A stretch of DNA of 64,000 nucleotides from Wallemia ichthyophaga EXF-994 (lineage: Eukaryota > Basidiomycota > Wallemiomycetes > Wallemiales > Wallemiaceae), in assembly GCF_000400465.1 (NCBI RefSeq), contig NW_008806285.1, forward strand, positions 186,001 to 250,000. Reading direction: 5' to 3'. Below, piece after piece: positions 46,436 to 59,306 of the stretch. Positions within the stretch are counted from its first letter, which is position 1; each line of letters opens with the position of its first letter. The notes under the pieces are model-generated. The model did no database searches and had not been told where the DNA came from. It saw only the letters and a list, made by a program, of their open reading frames with translations. The translations under genes were made by a program, and so were the position numbers.

Positions 46436-49400
46436 TTACCCAGCATCTTTTGCAAACTCATCGCTGTGTTCCTCATTTTCATCATCGTTGAACCTAACCT
46501 CTTTTCTGTCTTGATCGTTGCTTAAAGGTGACGTACTGCTACGATCGCTAATATCCAACGAACCTTCATTTGTATGCACCTCGTTTTCATTTGCGCTCTC
46601 CTCTATCGTCTTTGTTAAAGGTGCCAGGAATCCATTATTCTGCAGTGATGCCAACATATCTGCTGCCATAGCTGCTTCATTACCTGGACCTGATAAATCT
46701 GATTGACTTTGCGAGGCATGAGGTACAGAGCTCCTTCTGTTTCCCTTCCTGGCTCGCCTTCTAGGCGCTGTGTCTCCTTGCTTGAGCTTGTCGAGCAATG
46801 TATCCATTATTGACTCGCCCTCTGGGTCCGTGTAAGCTGCTTGTATTGCTGCTCTTTCTTTAACTCTAGCTTCTTTAGCTTGACGTCGCTTTTCAATGCT
46901 CGCCTTCTCCTCTGCGTACGTCTGGTTCTCATTTTTACATTTCTAATCGTAACATTAGTCAAAACCCACAAAACACTTTAGTAAATACCTTGTAAGAAGC
47001 CAGAAATTGCTTAAACACACCAAAGAACTCCGAAGTCGATGGTAACTTGTCAAGTTCACCATAGAAGCGAGCAGTGTTCTGATACGAAGCATCGGCCAAA
47101 GCTAATCTGTCAACCATGCCATCTAGCTTCCCTTTAGCAACTGCAGAAAATTTCCACATCTTTTCAGGGTACCCATCTCGAGGGGTAATAGATTCCGGAT
47201 CATTGAAGTGATTCTCCAATTCCAACAACAAGTGTTTCAGCCCTTCTCTAAGATCTCCTAGACCTTTCCTCACATCCGTCAAATTTACTACTAACGTCAG
47301 CTTGCGGGTTGCAAGTATATATCTCACTAACCTCTGTAAGCTTCAGCCGGCTTTGACAACTCATCAATGAAGAGCTCCATGTCAGTGAACTGCTTTGCTA
47401 CGGTTCTCTCGAGGAAGTGAACCAAAGTAGTTCCATTTGTCGACTTGGTATCAACCATCTACTTCGCGTTAACATATTCCACAAACAAATGCACTCGTAC
47501 CTTATTTAAACTGGTGATCTTAAAACCGAAAGCTCCACCTTTAACACCTTGAGCATTCATGTAATTACCAATCAGTAACACCAGCTGCAGATAATTAGAT
47601 TATATGAAATCCCCTATTCTTACTCACCTTCAACATTTCTATAAACCTTGGAGCAGACATTAGACTTTCAGATGCCTCATGAACTACATCAACGCTCTGC
47701 CGATGTTAGAAGAATTATGTGCTTTTGTAATGACTCACTTCACTTAGAATATTGTACACCTCTTCGAAAACAGACTTATAAAGCATACCCTCGATTCTAG
47801 GTCCCATTCTTTCTATCTTGATCAACTGAACCATTAGTCTGTCTGCAGGGTGCAAAGTAACAAGAACCTCAGGGCCTGCATCCTTGTAAGGTGCCAATTT
47901 ACCTGCCTGTTCAGGAGTCGGCAGAACCGGTTTCAACTCGCTCAAGAATGTCTGCGTACAGAAGTCCTCGTCAAATGAAAGGATTTTTGAGGCGATCTGT
48001 TCGGGGGAGTATTGCTTTACCCGCTGCATCACAATTTCGATTCTCTTCTGCGATGAAACGTCTAGAACACTTATCAAGTCCTTGTCCTTTTTCTTGTTCA
48101 TCAAATTGAGGACTATCTGCTTACTCTTAAAATCTTCTTCGAGTTCAATCCACACACCATCACGCTTTAATTGGTTAAACCATTCTGTTTCAGGAGCCTC
48201 GTTCGTAAGACCCCAGACAGTCTTACCGAGATGATTTTGATTTATTTTATCCCACTGTAGCTGCTTCATCTTCTGACTCGCGGCGTCAGGCAGCTCTTTA
48301 CGAGCATGAGCACTATACATAGTAGAAGTAGGTCGTGAAGAGGGAGGGATTGGCGGAGGAGGCGGAAGACCGGTGTTAGTAGCTGGTATTGCTTGACGTA
48401 GACCACCAGACTTGAGTATGTTCGCAAGTGAGGCGTTTGGTGTTGTAGTACCTGGTGGTGGCGGAGGTGGTGGCGGAGGAGGTGGAGCTCCCTGAGATGA
48501 CGCTTGAGAAGTTGGAGGTGGGGGAGGCGGTAAAGGTATAGGGCCACCAGCTCCCATGGCAATTACTGGATTTCCGACCGGTGGAGGAGGAGGAGGCACA
48601 GGTATAAGACCACCTGTTGTCATAGCACTTGCAGGATTTCCGACTGGAGGGGGAGGAGGCGGCACAGGTATAAGGCCACCTGTTGTCATAGCACTTGCAG
48701 GATTTCCAACCGGAGGTGGCGGTGGGGCTGGAGGAGCTGGAGGAGCTGTAGGGGGTGTAGATTCTGCTGCTGGCATTGAAGATAAAAGATCTTTATCATT
48801 TGTGGCGGACGTCTGATCCGTAACATCCGGTCTACCAACCCCTTGGTGTTTTTTGAGGTTCTTAGTTTGCTTTTGTAGCATGGCTTCAAATGCATTGTTG
48901 CGGGTTTCTGATGAGTTTTCATTAATGGAGGCCATGGATGTCACTTGGGTATCGTCACTTTGGGTAGTAAACCCGCTAGCATGAGTCATAGTTGCATCAG
49001 ACTGCTCCTCGTCAGTCTGCGATTCTTCAGTAACTGCTGGCATCTCTGAATCCGTCTTTGATCTGTCGTCTTCATCTTTATCGTCTTCGTCTAAGGGTAA
49101 ACCTGAAGGCGTCCTGCGGCCTCTGCTGCGAATCTCTTCTAGGTAGGCCGGTTCTATACCAAGTTTCTTATGACTTTTACGTTTACTGGACTTTTCTTGT
49201 GGACTTGGTGCTGTCTTGGAAATTGACATCGAACTATTATCTACATCAATCTCCCGAGAACTACTCACGTATGGACCGTTACTAGGTTGGACACTCATAA
49301 TCGCACTGTCACTCGAAATCCTCTTACTGCTTCTTTGAGGTTTACCTGAAGGCATAGGTCTAGCCAATGCTTTTCGCTGTTGTACGTTGTAATCCACATC

Positions 49401-52203
49401 CTTTGGCATGTTCTGATATCGTAGAACCCTTGGGCTGGGTTGCTTGGGGCTTTCACGCTCTGATCTCATAGGTGTCAGCTTACCTTTACTGACAAGATTA
49501 ACGTGATGCTCCTGTACTTCTTCATCTTCTGCGTCCATGAATTGTGATGCACGACCCTCATCCTTTGTGGCTGTGATGCCTGAACTTTCCGAATCCCTGT
49601 TCTGTGGTGGAGCTTTGACTACACCCAGACTGCGTCCAAGTTTAGCACCTCTTGAAAAAGGCTGATCACCCTTGCTAGGTACCTCTATTTTTGGCTTTTT
49701 GCTTGGACTTTCTGCCATTTGTTCAGCTTCTTGCTCGGCTCCTTGCTCATCGACATTATTCAATGCGTTCAATGCGTCTGTACCCTCTAGCTTCTTAACA
49801 GTCTTGTGCCGAGCAAGTCGTCTTTCAAGGGCAGTGACGAACTCGCGTTGCTGAGACTTTTTCCCATCAATACCAACTTCATTTTCAACTGATATGAGAT
49901 CATGGAACCCTTTCGTCTGCTTAAGCAGATTAAACAATTCGCGTATGAGTGCCTCCAGTTCAGTAATCTTCTCGCGGAGTCTATCTTCAAGTTCTTCAGA
50001 GTGCTCTTGGACTTTATGCATCGCCTCCCGCGAGATACTCAGTGATTCCTCCGTCTCGTTCAGTTTCCTTTGAAGCGTGTTGACTAATACCGTATCTGAA
50101 GATGACGACGCAGGCAAGTCAGTCGCATTATAAAGCGCTACCTCCTGCTCAAGTGCATCCTTTTGTCTCCTGGTTTTAATGTGTTGCGCGTGTTCATTTT
50201 CCAGCTGATTCTCTAGCTTCTGCATTCTGTCCTGATCGGTAAAGCGAGACACAACATTTCCAACAGATACGTTAGCTAGCGATGAGAAGTCTGTCGCAAC
50301 ACCACCCTTCCCGTCCATCACAATTGACGATATGAGGCTATCCACTAATTGAAGATACCTATTCTTTGTCTCAGGATCACTTGGAAGCAGTAGCAAGTGT
50401 TGTAATACGGCATGAAATAAGTCTCGACCTCTGGAACCTTCAACAGATGATATTAAAGCCCGAAAAATGTCTTCAGTCGTTGTAAGACTACCAAAGAATT
50501 GTGATTTCTGAGATTGCATTAATAACTCGTGATCCTCTTCAGCCAATTCTTCGTACTCGAGGATGATGTCCTCAACACGGGGATGCTGAAGGCTCCTCAA
50601 TTTGTCTGTGACTCTTTTCAAACCAGATAATTCCAACTGAGATCTAAGAAAATGACGTACGTCTGGATCTTCCGGCAAGCATACGAGTTGATTGACAAGA
50701 AGCAGATTCACCACCTTGATATAATGAGTTGATTTTCACAAACTGACATTTACTCACGGCATAATCAACCAACATGCTATCAGCAGATATAGCGTTCTTC
50801 AATTCATCGCTTGCACCCACGAGCGAGCCCATTCGACCCCTACCGTCAATGGTAGCTTCGAAAGATTTGAGCCATGGATCGAATCTCGAATTCTCCTCGT
50901 AATGTGTTTGCAGTGCGTCGAATGATCTGAGAACAATCGAGTGGCCTCGTGGTTTATCCCAAGAGATCAAGAAGAGTAGAATTTCAACAGCCTGTCTTCG
51001 AGTTTGAAGTTGTGGGCTCATTATAGACGCCGCTAAGGATGTCACAATAATTGGTTGCGAGGATACATCGCTAGCACCAGACTAGAGCCCATCAGAATAC
51101 TGAAGACAAAATAGGGAACACCTACAGGATAGTTTACCACGTGCCGCATGCACTTGACGATTTCTGCTTCAAGTATTGCGTCGCCCTCTCTCTTAACCGT
51201 GCGATGATTGATGGTGTGTAACACATTGGCCAAAACGGAAGGACCGCGAAGCTCAATAAATTCCTTCAGCCACCTAAACATAGATGAGTAATATAACAAC
51301 AAATTGTCATTCCACTCACTCGAGAGGCATTGTACGCAAGCTGACGGATAGATGAGAAACGTCAGTGTGTAAAACGTTACCACTGAGGAATTTGCGAATG
51401 TAAGCTTGAGGGGGGTCATCAGCATGCCCAACAAAAGCACGTGGGGAGGAAGTAGAGGATTTTTCGCTTCTGCCGTGTCTCTTGACAGCTTGCTTCTGCT
51501 TCAAGGCGCTACTCTGAAGCAAAGCACGCTTATTATCTTGAGGCAAAGCTCTGAGTCTCTTAGCTTCAGAGTCACCCGGAGCTATGGATTGAACAAAGAT
51601 ATCGAAATGATCCTCAATCTCAGCCTCTGAGAGTAAGTCAACATTCTTTATAGAGATACCACCTGTGCCAAGTTTGCTCATGGAGGAGGAGCTTTGGGAT
51701 CTTACAGAATTGAATGAAGGGGATGATTCAATACTTGCTAAGTTAAAGTCGTTTATTGACCTCGAAGGACCAGCCTCGTAAAAAGCATCGCCGCTGCCCA
51801 AGAAAGAGGAGAATTGCGATGAGCGACCTGAAAAGAGAGAATTTCCATCAGATTGCATCCTAGAATTGCGTTTGGTGGGGAGAGTGGAGATCATTGATGA
51901 CGAGGTGGGTAATCTACCTGCGTCGATCGAGGACGAGCTGTGATATGAATCAAGGGTGGGGCTACGATAAGGGTAATCCTTATTAGCGTCATATTCAATA
52001 TTTGAATTTAAATTGGAATTGAGATTTGGATTGGTATTTGGTGCAGAGATGGAACCGCCAGAGATAGCTGACTTGTCAACGTCGTTCCACTCATAATCTG
52101 CTTGGATCTTTGAGCGTGATTTCTTCTTTGAAGACAGTGAAAATATTGAGTCCATTTGGACTGCTTTTTCACTCAGTGGTGGTGATAGTACTGGTCCGAC
52201 CAA
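46436..52203 (-). CDS. Diaphanous-related formin (Bni1/For3/SepA type)
   Basis: A large multi-exon gene. The N-terminus (MVGPVLSPPLSEKAVQ..., 52203) is Ser-rich; the GTPase-binding/FH3 region runs from about 51650 to 50700 (FLSGNVLHTDVSHLSVSLR, RGPSVLANVLHTINHR, KCMRHVVNYPVGV). Coiled coils lie at about 50200-49950. FH1 (about 48780-48340) has poly-proline runs separated by three near-identical 22-residue units (VGNPASAMTTGG). FH2 begins ARKELPDAASQKMKQLQWDKINQ and continues with FDEDFCTQTFLSELKPVLPTPEQ, MGPRIEGMLYKSVFEE and, after introns, RDGYPEKMWKFS. The C-terminal exon starts with MDTLLDKLKQGD followed by RRRARK, a textbook diaphanous autoinhibitory motif. Such formins nucleate actin cables or rings under Rho control. 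Full exon structure of the 3' half was only partly resolved. Confidence 0.93.
48568..48765 (-). repeat. 66-bp tandem repeat encoding FH1 units
   Basis: Copies begin at 48568, 48634 and 48700, spaced exactly 66 bp, each encoding a poly-Pro run plus VGNPASAMTTGGLI-type linker (22 codons). The outer copies are diverged (VGNPVIAMGAGGPI on one side), the inner two nearly identical. The array lies in the FH1 region of the formin and is in frame. Confidence 0.9.
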
Positions 52204-52370
52204 GACAAATTCAAATCAAAGCCAATATCAGCGTCATATTGCAGCAAAATTAAATTGAAATTCTTCTTCTTTTATTACAATTCTATGTCTTACGATTCAA
52301 AGCGTCTACTTTGGCTCTGACCTGATACCGCAATTGGGCTGGTATACACGGACGCGCCCTATACGCCACT

Positions 52371-53733
52371 TCATTCATCATCTGAGTCGTAGAATTCATC
52401 TGACATATCTTCATCGAGTGCGGCAAGGTGTGCCAAGTCGACCTATTTCGTATTAGCACACTTCGTTATCATCTAATCCAGCATTCACCTTATAACGGAG
52501 TAGACCACCTACACCACCAAATCCGCGAACAAATTGAGCACCTTCTTGCGATTTGTCAGTTACAAATTCCAAGTTTGCACCAAATTCCTTGTAATTCTCT
52601 GCAAACCATTCTAACAAAGATTGTGGTTCACCGATTGGCTCCATTTCAGAACCAGTTGAAGGATCAGTGAACTTTGAACGATCGTCTTCCTGTCCTTTGT
52701 TTACGTGAAGTACAACTTCTTCGCCTGCAGCATTGCGAAGCTTGTGACGAGTGACTTCAAGATTCTCAAACACAATCAAGTCCTTGACAGCACCAAGATC
52801 TAATGCACGTAACGTATCCTCAATACCAAAGCAGAATTTACCAGTGTCTAAGGAAATTTCATCAAAGTACTTTGAGATAAGCTTCTTCTCTTGTACGAAT
52901 TTAACATTCTGCAATGACTCGGAAGATAAATCGATTGCTTGGTTGAAACCATTCTCACCACCGTAAGAAACATCCACAATTTTAACAATCTTTGTCGCCA
53001 ATCTTGGGTCAAAGAGATCCGATTGACTCAATTCAGTCTTAAAGTCTGCACTACCAGCGAGGACCAAACCAGCAACATTGATCTTGTCATTAGTAATAAA
53101 GTGCTGAGTGGCGAACTCAGCAACCTTTCTAACGTAGTTGTGGCGCTTTTCATCACGGAGACGGGAGAAACGCATGGCAGATTGACCACCACGTCCGTGC
53201 TTCTTTGGTAGATCAACGGTAAACTTCTGAATAACCTCTCTAGTGTTTCCGGCGAGTGTACCAAACAAGGAGCCACTACCATCCATAACGATGAAACCAA
53301 ACTTTGTGTCAGATTCGAGCAACTCCTGTAGGGCTTCTGTGTGGAACTTGTTATCGCAAAGGTAAAGGGAGGTGTTTATAGGGCGGTGAGGTTCGAAGTC
53401 AATAGAGACCTTCTTCTCTTTACCGTCATCGGTGACGATTGTGCCTACGAAGAGAACTAAACCATTGTTGGGCATGCGAGTATAGAGCTTGAGACGCTGC
53501 TGAGTGGAAGTGATGGCAGCTAGAACAGAGAGTCTATTAACACGTGATTTAATGTTTGAAGCAGTACCGTATTCCTGCGTAAGCATACCACTGAGTTGAG
53601 ATATTTGTGCTCTACCGTTTGAGATCAAACTGATCATCGAGGTACCGTTACCTCTGACAGAGTCCAACCAGCGAATAACCCTCTTCATCTTCCATATCTG
53701 CACATTTTGTGCTGCAATATCGTCTGAACTCAT
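52371..53733 (-). CDS. SUP45: Peptide chain release factor eRF1
   Basis: Two exons (52489..53733 and 52371..52442) give 438 aa. Domain 1 has the stop-codon-reading TASNIKS (NIKS at 60-63) and YLCDNKF (the YxCxxxF motif, 124-130). The peptidyl-hydrolysis GGQ tripeptide is at 182-184 in [22 protein letters not shown]. The C-terminal domain ends, after the short intron, in [23 protein letters not shown], the acidic eRF3-binding tail. All canonical stop-recognition residues are present, consistent with use of the standard genetic code in this organism, as also seen in all reading frames here. Confidence 0.97.
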
Positions 53734-54262
53734 ATCGTGATGGTGGTGGTGGAAGAATTTATATAACCAATTAAAATTTGAAATATCCTGAGTATAAAAT
53801 CAGTGCCTTTTACTTGGTGTTGTTTACAGTGCCTGCGTATGCTTGATCTTCCTCAGAGACTGCTATCTTCGACTATGCTTGACATCCATCTGCACACCCC
53901 AACCCACGCCAAATATGCTCCAACTAATATCCTAAAATACCTCTCGTCTGCCGCCTTATTGCTCGATTGGCAGCTGAATTGATGGATGCCACGCGGTGAA
54001 AGTAAAATTTGCAGGTACAAACGTCTCAAATGATCGTTGCGTGTTCAAGGCTAGAATTAAAGGCTACGATTATATTTACGTCTGTTCTGATATTTCGCCG
54101 CGTTGCGTGACATCTTTGATCGTGCACAGGGAATGCTTTGGGCACATAAAGGATATACCTTACATATATATTGCACTAGAAGAGCTACTACAGAGTGTAT
54201 CGCTGCTTTTCACATCGTTTTCGCGTCAGAAAGGCTGATAATACTTCTTCAACTGCCCTTCC
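53734..54262. promoter_or_regulatory. Divergent eRF1/kinesin intergenic region
   Basis: 529 bp between divergent start codons; must contain both promoters. A plus-strand frame of 80 codons (53996-54238) starts with GTG, has no family resemblance and ends just before the kinesin ATG, so I regard it as noncoding. No distinct control site recognised. Confidence 0.4.
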
Positions 54263-57200
54263 ATGAGCCAGAATAATATAAAGGTAGTTGCGCGGTTTAG
54301 ACCTGTAAATAAGGTCGAGCAACAACAATATCCACCAGATGGAAAACCCATCATCGACATCAACGATACCAACACTCAAGTAAATCTCTACAACGAATCA
54401 AACAACTATTCTTTCGATAGAGTGTTCGATAGACAGTCCAAGCAGGAAGACGTTTTCGAATACGGCGTTAGGGGTATCGTTGACGATGTCATTTCTGGCT
54501 ACAATGGTACTGTCTTCGCCTACGGTCAGACCGGCTCTGGTAAAACGTACACTATGATGGGCTCTGATATCGACGACAACAACTCAAAGGGTATCATACC
54601 TCGCATCACCGAACAGATCTTTGAATCCATTCTTACCTCTCCTCCAAACATGGAGTACCTTGTCAAGGTCAGTTACATGGAAATCTACATGGAAAGAATC
54701 AGAGACCTCTTGTCCCCAAATAATGATAATCTTCAAGTTCACGAGGATAAAGTAAGAGGCGTTTACGTCAAGAACCTTTCAGACTACTACGTTGGTGATG
54801 CAAATGAAGTCTACGAGATTATGAGACAAGGCAGTCAAGCAAGAGCTGTCTCTTCAACAAACATGAACGCTGAATCTTCTCGCTCTCACTCAATCTTTCT
54901 TATCTCTATCGTACAGAAAAACATCGAGACTGGCTCCCAAAAAACTGGTAACCTCTATCTCGTCGATTTGGCTGGTTCAGAAAAAATTGGTAAAACTGGT
55001 GCAACCGGACAAACCTTAGAAGAAGCAAAGAAGATCAACAAAAGTTTATCAGCACTTGGTATGGTTATCAATGCCTTGACTGATGGAAAATCAACCCATA
55101 TACCCTATCGTGACTCCAAACTGACAAGAATCTTGCAAGAATCTCTCGGAGGTAACTCCAGAACTACCTTGATAGTTAAGTACGTTGATTTTCGGCTTTG
55201 GGATTTCGATCTAACTCAAATACAGCTGTTCGCCTTCCGAATATAACGCTGACGAGACTATGTCGACCTTGAGATTTGGTATCAGAGCAAAGTCGATCAA
55301 GAATTCTGCTCGTGTCAACACTGAATTATCTCCTGCTGAACTTAAGAACCTTCTCAAGAAATCGCAAAGAGATCGCACTCTTTATGAAAACTTTGTCACT
55401 GCACTTGAAGCTGAGTTGAAACAATGGAGGGCAGGAAAGACAGTCCCAAAGGAAGATTGGACAACTAAAGACTCAACACCAAAGGAGAATATACCTTTAA
55501 ATACCACAATACCATCTACACCTACCAAACCAATCAATCAAAACCTAGAAGTTGCTCGTGATGAAGCACGCCCAGCTACCCCGGTGCCGCTCAACTTGGA
55601 TAAAGATGAGAGGGAAGACTTCTTGAAACACGAGAACGAATTGAGTGACCAGTTGGCAGACAAGGAAAAAGCGATGACTTCACTCGAAAAGGTTCTCAAA
55701 GAGCTGCGCGACGAGCTTGATTTCTATAAAACCTCTCATCAAACACTCAACGAGGAGAACTCTGACTTCCAAACGCAATTATCAGATCTCCGCCTACAAT
55801 TTGAAAGATTAGAGTTTGATAACAAGGACAACATCATCAATATGGATGTTCTACGCGACAGAAATACAGAATTGACAGCTTCAGTGAATGACTTGAACAG
55901 ATCTCTTGAAGAAGCCAAGAATGCTCAGAAAGACTCCCTTGCGGAAGACTTTGAAAAGAAGAAGGCTGAAAAGATGGCACAGATGATGGCTAAGTTTGAT
56001 GCTACTGGTTTTTCAGAGAAGGACGATGTTTTACGAGACTTAGTGTCAAAGATTGACAGCATTGACAACGACGAAAGACTCAGCGGTGGCACATTGACAT
56101 CTGACGATCTTTCTGCTATCCGCCGCCAACTCCTTGAATCCCAATCTCTTGCTCGCGAATCCCAGGACAAGCTTCGCAACAGTGAACATGATAACCAAAC
56201 CTTGGTTATCAAGAGGGAGGAGGTTGAGTCTCGTTTGCATGGTCTTGAAAGCGAGTTCGAAGAGCTTCTAGAGAAATCGATCAAAGAAGAAGAAGCCAAT
56301 AATCTAGACTTGCAGGAGTCTATCAATGGAATCAAGGACAAGCTTGAAGCACAATACAATTCAAAGCGTGAAAAGAACGAAGTGGAAGTTAATGATCTGC
56401 GTCAGCAGATAGAGAATAAAAATCAAGATATTACCTCGCTCAAAGACGACGTACAGAATCTGATGGGCCTCAATGACGAACTTAAGCGAGCCTTCGCTGT
56501 CACATCAGCTGGTATAGAAGGCGGTAAGAACCTAGTAGATTCAGCAAGAGATCTGGAAAAAACTCGCAAGAGCCTCGCATCCCAGTTAAATGACTTTGAA
56601 GGTATGAAGAAGTCACTGATGAAAGATTTACAAGATCGCTGCGAGAAAGTCGTTGAACTTGAGATTGAACTTGATCAGTATAAAGAGCAGTATGCTCAAG
56701 TGTTGCGTAGCACCAACAACAAGGCAGCTCAGAAGAAAATGGCCTTCTTGGAGCGCAATCTGGAGCAATTGACCCTCGTTCAGAAGGGACTTGTTGATCA
56801 GAACCAATCACTGAAAAAGGAAGTCGCGATTGCTGAGCGCAAGCTGCTTGCTAGATCCGAAAGGATTAACAACTTGGAGCACTTACTACAGGAAGCAGAC
56901 AAGAGGCTCGTCATCTCTAATGCTAAGTTTGAGGGGCAACTACAAGCCGTACGAGAGCGCCTTGAGCATGCTAGATGTGAGTACTAACGATTGAATAACA
57001 CATCCACTGACAGTAACCTTAGCTCAAAAAGAATCCACAAATGCGTCCATAAACTTCGGTAGAATCGCTAAGCCTCTCAGAGTGAGAACTTTACTTTTCA
57101 GGAAAATACTACTGACATCATAAACCAGGGTGGTGGTGGTAGCGGATCAGCATCTGCTTCTCCGACGAACAAGAAAACGATAGACTTATCTGGTGCGTCA

Positions 57201-57307
57201 GACCATGACAGCGGATCGTCGAGTAAGTTGATGAGTGTGCGGTGAGATTGTTAACTGACTCCGCTACAGCTAAACGTGCTTCTTGGTTCTTTTCATCTGG
57301 AAAATGA
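54263..57307 (+). CDS. Conventional kinesin heavy chain (kinesin-1)
   Basis: Five exons (54263..55179, 55226..56976, 57023..57081, 57129..57222, 57270..57307) give 952 aa. The N-terminal motor domain has the P-loop GQTGSGKT (88-95), switch I NMNAESSRSH and switch II DLAGSEK, and LRFGIRAKSIKN at the neck. A long coiled-coil stalk follows (about 345-880). The tail includes SINFGRIAKPLRGGGG, the conserved IAK autoinhibitory motif of kinesin-1, then a Ser/Gly-rich tip ending SWFFSSGK. Fungal conventional kinesins lack light chains and drive long-range organelle and vesicle transport toward the hyphal or bud tip. The two short tail introns are fixed by the IAKPLR motif and by a continuous frame to the stop. 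Confidence 0.95.
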
Positions 57308-57573
57308 TTTCCTGTGCTTTTATCTTCACACACTATATATCAGCAGTCATCCAAAGCAGCTTTTGACTTGTATCTATCATACACCCTTCTTAATATAGCA
57401 CTAGTGAGACGCATGTGCAGTATGCCAGTGATGCAATCAGATGCAAACTTTTTTTCCAATACCTCTTCACAATGGTATTTCGACCATGCAAATCATGCGT
57501 GCATGTCTCTGATGATATGACCAACTATGCATGTATACACCCGTGAACGACAGAAAGTTGAAATCGTATAATC

Positions 57574-58026
57574 TCAGCTCGAAGCGACCACTGATTTCGC
57601 TTGCTTTGCCTGATGTGCTCATTGAGTTAATTTATCGAAATCTCGAAAGCTAACTCACGGCGACCTTGGCAGCCAAAGCTTGAGCATCTCTTGGAAAATG
57701 TCAGATTATTACTTCTAGTGCTCAATGACCCACGCTTCACGCTTGTTCGAAAGCCTCTGAGTGCTTTGTTTGGGCGCTGGTCAAGAATGTCAGAAACCTT
57801 ATAAAAGGAGATGCTGCATACCTTTATTGTTGGCAGCGGCCTTCTTCTGCGCGCGTTCTATGCCATTTTAGAACATAAGGACGATCAAACAGCTACATAC
57901 CCCGATCCCTACGCGACTTTAGTATCCGCTCATTGAGAATGCTACGAGCTTACTTTTCTCTTTGATTCCCTCCTGAATCTAAATGTCAGAATATCCCAAT
58001 GCATTAACTGCATCCTTACTGCTCAT
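57574..58026 (-). CDS. SERF/4F5-family small basic protein with 8-nt microexon
   Basis: Too short and too fragmented for ordinary ORF calling. Seven exons (58020..58026 plus internal exons of 19, 8, 36, 43, 31 and 36 nt) total 180 nt and give 59 aa. The protein starts MSRGNQREKDRERAQKKAAANN, the 4F5/SERF N-terminal signature (GNQRE...RE.AQKK), continues with KQSTQRLSNKREADAQALAA and ends KQAKSVVASS. Exon 3 is only 8 nt (57901..57908, GGATCGGG), preceded by a TACTAAA branch-like site and TAG and followed by GTATGT. Human SERF proteins modulate amyloid aggregation and bind RNA; the fungal role is unknown. All junctions have GT/AG and the phase closes exactly at the stop, which supports the model. 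Confidence 0.72.
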
Positions 58027-59306
58027 CTGGCCCGTGGTAAGTGATCAACGAGCATGCGGCTCAAAAGAAGCTACAATTTCAGCGCAGTGTGAGCTTTCAC
58101 AGTTTTCTAATTGCTTTGCATTTGCATCATCTGTAAGTTATCATCGCGCTGCTCGATAACGTATAATTACTCAATTCCAAGAATGTCAAACACATGTTTC
58201 ATTTACAACGCATGTGCATGTTTATAGTACACAATTATTTCCCATATGTATCCCGGTAAAATCTATCTAAGCATCTTTAAGCGTGAAGCTAATATTACAT
58301 CTTCTGTCTGCGGACTACCTCGTCTTAGTGGTGGAGGTTAGCAAGATCAAGTGATGATAGCAAACGTATTAGGAGTATCGCTCAAAGCGGACTTTAAACG
58401 GACTGCCAGGTCTTATTGAAGGTTAGAGAGAGGCAAACGAATGAGATAAAGCTTAATGGGAGTAGCGCAGACTATTTACATGGAAAGGTTATACCGGCCT
58501 TACTATAGCCCCAAGATGTTGTATCGCAAGGAGAAGAGGAAAGGAGTGTGGGCTGTTTAAATACCGTAGCGGCGACCGAGAATCACGTGGCTCGCGTTTT
58601 GTGTTTGTTATTGTGTTTTACGAACACAGCTACCCTCGTTCCCAGTCAAGCATCTAACGGCGTAGACACAATTATTAGATGGCTATGACTGGTGATATAG
58701 ATGAATATCAAGTAGCTCGATACTGCGTTTCTGATGGCTTTAAAGGTATATCGGAGTGATTCAGCAGCTTTGAAGATTTAGATATTAGTATTATACGACT
58801 TTCCGTGCATGCTCGACCATTTGCGGTTTGAGTTGAGTAGAAACAATTAGATTGGGAGATAAACAAGATCGAGAGCAGCGTAAGATATTCAGTAGGACAC
58901 TCAAGTCACCCTCACTCAGTCTTTCACAGGGTGCCTTGAGCATATTTAATTCAGCACAATAACTTATACTATTGAAATTTTCCACAAGTACTAGAAATAG
59001 GTATGCAAATCACACTGCCATCCATTAAACACACCTTGATGTCATCAGAAATGTAGATACAAGTACCAGATTGAACCTTTGTGGGTGGCGACAGAATAAA
59101 TCACTTTAGTGATATATCCAAGCGCTCATTAATGTACTAAAAAGGTGTGATAAAATCCTTAATTACCGTAATTCTGTAACAGACCGGAGGTAACAATGAA
59201 GGTCAAGAATGTCCGATTGAATCTGAACAAAGAACAATGGACACTTTAAAGTCAACATAAATTTATTATTGTTACAACGATGTGATTTTAAATAAAATAA
59301 TATAAT
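58027..59306. other. Gene-poor interval, about 1.3 kb
   Basis: No gene with family support. On the minus strand, 59115-59030 reads FILSPPTKVQSGTCIYISDD and ends at a GTGTGT donor-like site, and 58985-58791 is open for 64 codons (KAPCERLSEGDLSVLL...), but no in-phase join of the two was found. The plus strand has two GTAAGT donors (58038, 58131) downstream of an ATG at 57982, which overlaps the SERF gene. A CACGTG box lies at about 58584-58589. A short unrecognised gene or noncoding transcript is possible. Confidence 0.4.

Noticed and set aside
48556-48816. Plus-strand Gly-rich repeat frame (GFPTGGGGGGTGIRPP)
   Set aside because: Exact antisense shadow of the poly-Pro FH1 repeats of the formin.
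53996-54238. 80-codon plus-strand frame before the kinesin gene
   Set aside because: Starts with GTG, no family resemblance, sits in the divergent eRF1/kinesin promoter.
57982-58133. Plus-strand ATG with two GTAAGT donors
   Set aside because: Overlaps the SERF gene in antisense and the joined peptide has no resemblance to a known protein and no clear end.
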